From Bifidobacteriaceae bacterium (lineage in GTDB: Bacteria > Actinomycetota > Actinomycetes > Actinomycetales > WQXJ01): DNA of 9,708 bases. The notes beneath the pieces were generated by a model. The model had not been told where the DNA came from and did not search any database. It saw only the letters and a program-made list of their open reading frames with translations. Location: positions 1-9,708 of the forward strand of contig JAITJY010000004.1 of NCBI GenBank assembly GCA_031278675.1, read 5' to 3'. This document shows positions 5,770 through 9,708 of the stretch, one piece after another (within the stretch, counting starts at the first letter, position 1; every line of letters begins with the position of its first letter). Both the position numbers and the translations under genes were made by a program.

Positions 5770-6270
5770 ATGTCTGGTGTGATCACGCGCGGCGTGCTCT
5801 TCGTGCACTCATCTACGCAGGCTGTCAGCCCGCATGTGGAATGGGTGGTGACTAACGTCCTTGGCGTGCATGTGTCAATGGACTGGACCCAACAGCCTGC
5901 TGCCCCCGGCACACTGCGCGCCGAATACTCCTGGCAGGGGCCGCAGGGCACCGGTGCGCGCCTGGCTTCCGCTTTGCGCGGCTGGGAGCACCTGCGTTAT
6001 GAGGTCACGGAGGAGCCGTCGTTCGGGGCTGATGGTGGCCGTTGGTCCCACACGCCGTCCTTGGGTATTTTCCATGCTGTGATCGATGTCCACGGCAACG
6101 CCGTGGTGCCGGAGGACCGCATTCGCGCGGCGCTGGACTGTGGCGGCGATCTGATCGCGATGCGCCGCCAATTGGACCTGGCCTTAGGTCAAGCCTGGGA
6201 TGACGAACTAGAACCGTTCCGCTACGCGGGCGCTGGAGCCCCGGTCCGCTGGCTTCACCAGGTCGGCTAG
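5770..6270 (+). CDS. DUF3145 family protein
   Basis: This 166-residue cytoplasmic protein belongs to DUF3145, an actinobacterial family of unknown function. Conserved features along the chain are 'TRGVLFVHSS' (6-15), 'PHVEWVVTNVLGV' (21-33), 'EYSWQG' (52-57), 'GTGARLASALRGWEHLRYEVTEEPS' (60-84), 'HTPSLGIFHAVIDVHGN' (94-110) and the C-terminal 'LGQAWDDELEPFRYAGAGAPVRWLHQVG'. There is no signal peptide or membrane segment. Length is normal. ATG at 5767 would add one Met; the spacing from AGGAGG favours 5770. In related actinobacteria DUF3145 lies next to the fab genes, often convergent with fabF as here, so a link with fatty acid synthesis is plausible but unproven. It is preceded by a 176-nt leader after the deformylase gene containing a nested hairpin, and ends 13 nt before the fabF stop. 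Confidence 0.92.
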   Translation: MSGVITRGVLFVHSSTQAVSPHVEWVVTNVLGVHVSMDWTQQPAAPGTLRAEYSWQGPQGTGARLASALRGWEHLRYEVTEEPSFGADGGRWSHTPSLGIFHAVIDVHGNAVVPEDRIRAALDCGGDLIAMRRQLDLALGQAWDDELEPFRYAGAGAPVRWLHQVG

Positions 6271-6273
6271 CCC

Positions 6274-6283
6274 CCGGCGCCGG
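6274..6283. repeat. Palindrome between convergent DUF3145 and fabF
   Basis: The 13-nt gap between the two stop codons contains the perfect 10-bp palindrome CCGGCGCCGG; a second palindrome, GGCTAGCC (6265-6272), spans the DUF3145 stop. They may help end transcription from both sides, but the stems are short and there is no T-run on either strand. Confidence 0.3.
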
Positions 6284-7663
6284 TCAGGGCGCAGCGAAGA
6301 CCAGCGCCATATTGTGTCCGCCGAAGCCGAACGCATTGTTGAGGACTGCGGCGGGCCCTGCCGGCAGCGGGGTCGGCTGGGCGCCGGTCACCAGGCATTC
6401 CACCTCAGGATCCAGTTCCTTCAGGTTGATGGTGGGCGGCGCGAGGCGGTCGCGCAGCGCCAGGATGGCGCACACCGATTCGACCGCGCCGGCGGCGCCC
6501 AACAGGTGGCCCGTCATTGACTTCGTGGCGCTGACCGGCACATTGAGCGCCGCTTCACGCGAACCCAACGCTTCGGCCACAGCTTGGACAATAGCGCGCG
6601 CCTCGATCGCGTCACCCGCCGGGGTGGCCGTCGCATGAGCGTTGACGTGCACCAACGTGGCGGCGGCCGGGCCCGCCTGCGCCAACGCCAGCCGCATGGC
6701 CCGCAGTTGCCCCTGCCCGGACGGGTCAGGCGGAGCCACGTCATACGCGTCCGATGCCGACCCCACACCCGCCAGCACCGCATAGACCCGCGCTCCGCGG
6801 GCCGCAGCGTGGTCGGCGGCTTCCAGCACCACCGCGCCAGCGCCCTCGCCCATGACGAAGCCGTCCCGGGTGACGCAATACGGCCGGGACGCAGTTTCAG
6901 GGGAATCATTGCGGGTCGAAAGGGCCTGCATCTTCCCGAATGACCCCAATGTCAGCGGATGAATCGCGGCCTCCGCGCCGCCGGCCACCACCACGTCAAC
7001 CAGCCCTTCCCGGATCAGCCGCGCGCCTAAGACCAGCGCCTCAGCGCCGGAAGCACACGCCGAGACCGGGGCATGCGCCCCGCCACGCGCCCCCAAATCA
7101 ATCGCCACATGGGCGGCGGGCGAGTTGGGCATCAGCATCGGGACCGTGAGTGGCAGCAGCCGCCGTGCTCCGCGTTCTTTGACCGTGTCCCACGCTGCCA
7201 GCATCGTTTGGATGCCTCCGATCCCGGTCGCTAGCGCCACGGCGACCCGCTCCGGATCCACCACGGCGGCGGCGGGGGCGGTCGGGTTGCCCGGAAGACC
7301 CGGGCCGGCCATCCCTGTGGCGCGGTCCGGGGCTGGGGGAGGGGGCACGGCATCGGCCTGACGGACGGGGGCAAAGCCGGCATCGGCCCACGCTTCGCGG
7401 GCTGCGATCAGGGCGTACTGGGCGGACGGATCGGCGCGGCGGAGTTCGGGGCGCGTCAACACCTCGGCGGCGGGCACGGCCAAGGTCGCCGCGAAATCCG
7501 TCGTCAAGCCGTAGTCGGCGGCCCAGGTGTTGTCCAGCGTGTGCGCCCCAGGCGTCCCGGCCAGGAGTGCGGCCCACGTGGAGCGCACGTCGCCGCCGAG
7601 CGGCGTGGTGGCGCCCAGGCCAGTGACTACTATTTGGCGCCACGCGGCGCGCTCGGTGCCCAC
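6284..7663 (-). CDS. fabF: Beta-ketoacyl-ACP synthase II
   Basis: FabF elongates acyl chains by condensing malonyl-ACP with acyl-ACP in the cytoplasm. The 459-residue protein has the thiolase fold and the Cys-His-His triad: C203 in 'PVSACASGAEAL', H343 in 'VNAHATATPAGD' and H386 in 'SATKSMTGHLLGAAGA', with the conserved K381. 'VTRDGFVMGEGAGAVVLE' (264-281) and the C-terminal 'NNAFGFGGHN' also fit. The HAT form instead of HGT is, as far as I recall, usual in Micrococcales-type FabF. It is about 45 residues longer than the typical 412; most of this is a Pro/Ala/Gly-rich insertion at about 101-133 before 'VDPERVAVALATGIGG'. The start is a GTG 7 nt after the acpP stop with no clear Shine-Dalgarno site; no other start lies before the conserved 'IVVTGLGATTPLGG', so translation may depend on coupling with acpP. 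It is the last gene of the fab operon. Confidence 0.95.
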   Translation of the reverse strand: MGTERAAWRQIVVTGLGATTPLGGDVRSTWAALLAGTPGAHTLDNTWAADYGLTTDFAATLAVPAAEVLTRPELRRADPSAQYALIAAREAWADAGFAPVRQADAVPPPPAPDRATGMAGPGLPGNPTAPAAAVVDPERVAVALATGIGGIQTMLAAWDTVKERGARRLLPLTVPMLMPNSPAAHVAIDLGARGGAHAPVSACASGAEALVLGARLIREGLVDVVVAGGAEAAIHPLTLGSFGKMQALSTRNDSPETASRPYCVTRDGFVMGEGAGAVVLEAADHAAARGARVYAVLAGVGSASDAYDVAPPDPSGQGQLRAMRLALAQAGPAAATLVHVNAHATATPAGDAIEARAIVQAVAEALGSREAALNVPVSATKSMTGHLLGAAGAVESVCAILALRDRLAPPTINLKELDPEVECLVTGAQPTPLPAGPAAVLNNAFGFGGHNMALVFAAP

Positions 7664-7670
7664 GGGCGGC

Positions 7671-7916
7671 TCACGCCGCAGCGGCGATGAAATCGACTGC
7701 GTCTTGCACAGTGGCGAGGTTCTTCACCTCATCATCCGGGATCTCGACCCCGAACTTGTCCTCCGCTAGCGTGACAATGGTCATCATAGTCAGCGAGTCG
7801 ATCAACAGGTCATCGGTGAACGACTTGTCCGGAGTGATCGCGGCGGCGTCCAGGCCGGTCTCTTCGGCAATGATCTCGGTGAGTCCTTCTAGGACAGTGT
7901 CTTGGTCTTGCGGCAT
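7671..7916 (-). CDS. acpP: Acyl carrier protein
   Basis: This 81-residue acidic four-helix protein carries growing acyl chains on a 4'-phosphopantetheine arm attached to S41 in the 'LLIDSLTMM' motif by holo-ACP synthase. The later part 'EDKFGVEIPDDEVKNLATVQDAVDFI' is typical of the fatty acid ACPs of actinobacteria. A Leu precedes Ile where an acidic residue is more usual (DLLIDSL against DLDIDSL). The start ATG has ACGAGGT 7 nt upstream, the best ribosome binding site of the fab operon, in line with the high amounts of ACP a cell needs. It lies between fabH and fabF, with 92 nt after fabH and 7 nt before fabF. Confidence 0.95.
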   Translation of the reverse strand: MPQDQDTVLEGLTEIIAEETGLDAAAITPDKSFTDDLLIDSLTMMTIVTLAEDKFGVEIPDDEVKNLATVQDAVDFIAAAA

Positions 7917-7923
7917 GCGGTTT

Positions 7924-7930
7924 ACCTCGT
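7924..7930 (-). promoter_or_regulatory. Ribosome binding site of acpP
   Basis: On the minus strand ACGAGGT ends 7 nt before the acpP ATG. It is the only clear Shine-Dalgarno sequence inside the fab operon seen here. Confidence 0.55.
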
Positions 7931-7943
7931 TTCGGTTGGGTGT

Positions 7944-8012
7944 TTAGGTGATCGGCGGATGGGCCGCCGGCCCTGCGGCCAGGCTTAGGTTGGGGGTTTG
8001 GTCGTGGCTCAT
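7944..8012 (-). CDS. Possible 22-codon micro-ORF between fabH and acpP
   Basis: On the minus strand an ATG overlaps the fabH stop as ATGA (8009-8012) and opens a frame of 22 codons ending in TAA at 7944-7946, 27 nt before the acpP ATG. The peptide begins MSHDQTPNLSLAAG and is otherwise Ala/Pro rich, with no hydrophobic segment and no family I recognise. The stop/start overlap is the same type used by fabD-fabH and would allow reinitiation, but 22 codons can occur by chance. It could be a leader peptide, a spacer that carries ribosomes towards acpP, or nothing. Confidence 0.25.
   Translation of the reverse strand: MSHDQTPNLSLAAGPAAHPPIT
7962..7980 (-). repeat. Short hairpin between fabH and acpP
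   Basis: GGCCGC (7962-7967) pairs with GCGGCC (7975-7980) around a 7-nt loop. No T-run follows on the minus strand, so it is more likely an mRNA processing or stability element, or chance, than a terminator. Confidence 0.3.
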
Positions 8013-9007
8013 GGGAGGATCACCACCTGCGCGGCATAGGCCAGGCCGGCGCCGAACCCGATCTGCAGGGCGGTCTTCCCGCTCAATTCGGGGTGCTCGC
8101 GGCGGAGCCGTTCGGTCGCGAGCGGGACGGACGCCGCTGACGTGTTGCCGGTAGCAATGATATCGGTGGCCACGACGGTCTCCGGACCGAACCCGATCCG
8201 TTTGAACTGTTGTTCTATGATCCTGAGGTTGGCCTGGTGCGGGATGAAGACATCAATGTCCTTAGGCGCCAGGCCCGCAGCGGCGATTGCCTGAAGCGCA
8301 GCCTGCGTCATCGCGAAGACCGCCCACTTGTAGACCGTCGGTCCTGCTTGACGCAGGGTTGGCCAAACCCCGTCCGCGACCGCCTCCGGGAACGTGCGGT
8401 TCTGGCCCACACTTCCCGCCTTCGCCCCGTCCGAGCCCCACACCGTCGGCCCAATCAGAGGCCGGTCGGCGGGTCCAACGATGGCGGCGCCGGCGCCATC
8501 ACCCAAGATGAAAGAAATGGTCCGGTCCGTCGGATCGATGAACTCCGAAAGCTTGTCCGCGCCCACCACCAGGACGTTTGTCGCACCGCCCGCACGCACC
8601 AAGGCGTCCGCCAAGCCAATCCCGTAGCAGTAGCCGGCGCAGGCCGCATTCACGTCGAAAGCGGCCGCCGCGCCGCCACCCGCCCCCAACCGCGCCGCCA
8701 AAGCCGGGGCCGCCGCTGGCGTCTGCTGGAAATACGTGATCGAGGCGAGGATCACCGCGTCCAGTTGGGCCGGGTCCATTTCCGCCCGCTCCAGGGCGCG
8801 CCGCGCGGCCTGTTCCGCCATGTCCAAGACGGTCACGCCGGCGCCGGCCCGCGCCCGCGTCGCTATGCCGGTCCGCGCAGCGATCCATTCGTCCGAAGAG
8901 TTGATTGGGCCCGCGACCTCTTCGTTCGTTACCAGATGGCTGCCGCGCACCCCGCCGACCGCGATCAAACGGGCGCCTGGGCGGGGTTCTACTTGGGCCC
9001 GAATCAT
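8009..9007 (-). CDS. fabH: Beta-ketoacyl-ACP synthase III
   Basis: FabH starts fatty acid chains by condensing an acyl-CoA primer with malonyl-ACP; its primer choice (acetyl or branched) sets the fatty acid type. The 332-residue protein, normal for the family, has the Cys-His-Asn triad: C123 in 'DVNAACAGYCYGIGLADAL', H257 in 'FIPHQANLRII' and N288 in 'ATGNTSAASVPLA'. 'NEEVAGPINSSDEWIAARTGI' (28-48) and 'ILGDGAGAAIV' (167-177) are also conserved. The start ATG overlaps the fabD stop (ATGA, 9004-9007) and is followed by a normal N-terminus; the frame is open 72 codons further upstream, but that extension is arginine-rich noise overlapping fabD. The primer specificity cannot be told from sequence alone. 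Residues 105-117 are a Gly/Ala-rich loop (GAGGGAAAA). It lies between fabD and acpP in the fab operon. Confidence 0.95.
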   Translation of the reverse strand: MIRAQVEPRPGARLIAVGGVRGSHLVTNEEVAGPINSSDEWIAARTGIATRARAGAGVTVLDMAEQAARRALERAEMDPAQLDAVILASITYFQQTPAAAPALAARLGAGGGAAAAFDVNAACAGYCYGIGLADALVRAGGATNVLVVGADKLSEFIDPTDRTISFILGDGAGAAIVGPADRPLIGPTVWGSDGAKAGSVGQNRTFPEAVADGVWPTLRQAGPTVYKWAVFAMTQAALQAIAAAGLAPKDIDVFIPHQANLRIIEQQFKRIGFGPETVVATDIIATGNTSAASVPLATERLRREHPELSGKTALQIGFGAGLAYAAQVVILP

Positions 9008-9708
9008 GCGCGACCTGCCGTCCGGGCGCGCAAACCACCGGGTGCGGCGCCGTCCGCGGCGGCCAGGTCCGGTTCCGTCGGTTGACCGGCGCCAGGGGGC
9101 GGTGCGGCTTGCGGAGCCGCCGCCTGTTCGAGCGTTACACCCTTGAGCGCCCGCTTCGCCAGACCGGTGAGCACCCCGGCGGGCGCCAATTCCAGATGAT
9201 GGTCGATGCCGTGCGCCGCGCACCGCTCCAACACCAAGTCCCAGCGCACGGGCTTGGTCACCTGCCCAATGATCGCTTCGAGAATGAGGTGGCCGTTCGT
9301 CATCGCGAAACCGTCGCGGTTGGAGATGAACGGGACGGCAGGATCGTGGATCTTGGCTTGGGCCAGGGCGGCGCGGAGGCGATGTTCGGCGGGCGCCATC
9401 AGGGGCGTATGGAAGGCGCCGGCCACGTCGAGTGGGATCAGGCGCGTGCGGCGCGGGGGCGCGCCGGCCAGGCGGGCGAGCGCCTCGACGGTGCCTCCGG
9501 CAACAATCTGGCCTGGGCCGTTGAAGTTGGCGGCCTGCGCGCCGGCGGCCCCAATCGCGGCGAGCACTTCATCCGGTTGCCCACCGACTAGGGCCACCAT
9601 CCCGCTGGGGGTGGCTGCAGCGCACTGCGCCATGGCGCGGCCGCGGGCTGCGACCGCCCGCATCGCGTCATCAGCGCTGATCACCCCGGCAATGGCGGCG
9701 GCGGCGAA
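9004..9708 (-). CDS. fabD: Malonyl-CoA:ACP transacylase, N-terminus outside the window
   Basis: FabD transfers malonyl from CoA to the acyl carrier protein. The frame is open to the window edge; 234 residues are visible, beginning with FAAAAIAGVISADDAMR, which in this family comes directly after the nucleophile motif GHSxGE, so the catalytic Ser lies just outside. Visible landmarks are 'NFNGPGQIVAGG', where FabD proteins have the conserved Gln, and 'VAGAFHTPLMAPAE' with the catalytic His (about visible residue 100), then 'TKPVRWDLVLERCAAHG' and 'LELAPAGVLTGLAKR'. After 'LKGV' the protein ends in about 35-40 residues rich in Ala, Pro and Gly. The stop TGA overlaps the fabH ATG (ATGA). As the first visible gene of the fab operon its promoter lies beyond the window, possibly behind a regulator gene as in related actinobacteria. 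Confidence 0.93.
   Translation of the reverse strand, partial: FAAAAIAGVISADDAMRAVAARGRAMAQCAAATPSGMVALVGGQPDEVLAAIGAAGAQAANFNGPGQIVAGGTVEALARLAGAPPRRTRLIPLDVAGAFHTPLMAPAEHRLRAALAQAKIHDPAVPFISNRDGFAMTNGHLILEAIIGQVTKPVRWDLVLERCAAHGIDHHLELAPAGVLTGLAKRALKGVTLEQAAAPQAAPPPGAGQPTEPDLAAADGAAPGGLRARTAGRA

Noticed and set aside
8210..9085. Long open frame on the plus strand opposite fabH (291 codons)
   Set aside because: It is Arg/Gly/Pro rich with no recognisable domain and lies entirely across fabH and fabD, whose motifs are unmistakable. Long antisense frames are expected in high-GC DNA.
9008..9223. N-terminal extension of fabH by 72 codons
   Set aside because: The added sequence is arginine-rich, overlaps fabD and matches no FabH feature; the ATG at 9005-9007 with ATGA overlap gives the normal N-terminus.
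1..9708. tRNA, rRNA, CRISPR, insertion sequence, attachment site or phage defence genes
   Set aside because: No clover-leaf-like segment, regularly spaced repeat array, transposase or terminal repeat was seen; nearly all the DNA is accounted for by housekeeping-type genes.

Overview
The window is a stretch of high-GC chromosome, almost certainly from an actinobacterium (Actinomycetota), most likely of the Micrococcales/Actinomycetales type. The evidence is the gene content: a DUF881 / small basic protein (Sbp) / DUF881 set followed by a GarA-like FHA protein and an FtsR-like MerR regulator, a DUF3145 gene (an actinobacterial family), and a compact type II fatty acid synthase cluster fabD-fabH-acpP-fabF that runs towards DUF3145. 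The FabF carries the His-Ala-Thr form of the active-site motif that I associate with this group. GTG and TTG starts, ATGA stop/start overlaps and strong G/C third positions fit. Genus cannot be decided from the window.

Layout. (1) Positions 1-1933, plus strand: the end of a first DUF881 gene, sbp with a TTG start, a second DUF881 gene overlapping sbp by ATGA, and a GarA/OdhI-type FHA gene. (2) 1934-2692: a good sigma-70-like promoter, the ftsR-like merR gene and a GC-rich hairpin that probably ends that transcript. (3) 2693-5593, plus strand: an MFS_3-type exporter with a C-terminal ABM-like domain, an HdeD-family membrane protein (ATGA overlap) with an N-terminal decapeptide repeat, and a peptide deformylase 7 nt later. 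(4) 5594-6270: a 176-nt leader with a nested hairpin that touches the Shine-Dalgarno sequence, then DUF3145. (5) 6284-9708, minus strand: fabD (5' end outside the window), fabH, a possible 22-codon micro-ORF, acpP and fabF, convergent on DUF3145 with only 13 nt between stop codons.

How the genes fit together. FabD loads malonyl onto the acyl carrier protein AcpP, FabH starts the chain and FabF elongates it, so the minus-strand operon is the core of de novo fatty acid synthesis. The FHA protein would be a phospho-switch controlling 2-oxoglutarate/glutamate metabolism, and FtsR a transcription factor linked to cell division. The exporter, HdeD protein and deformylase form a separate module with no obvious metabolic link to either side.

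I see no clearly new multi-gene system. The points most worth a second look are the leader hairpin before DUF3145, the proline/alanine-rich insertion in FabF, the repeat-bearing N-terminus of the HdeD protein with two perfect hairpins in its coding DNA, probable leaderless starts for the exporter and the deformylase, and the micro-ORF between fabH and acpP. No RNA genes, CRISPR arrays, insertion sequences or attachment sites were seen.
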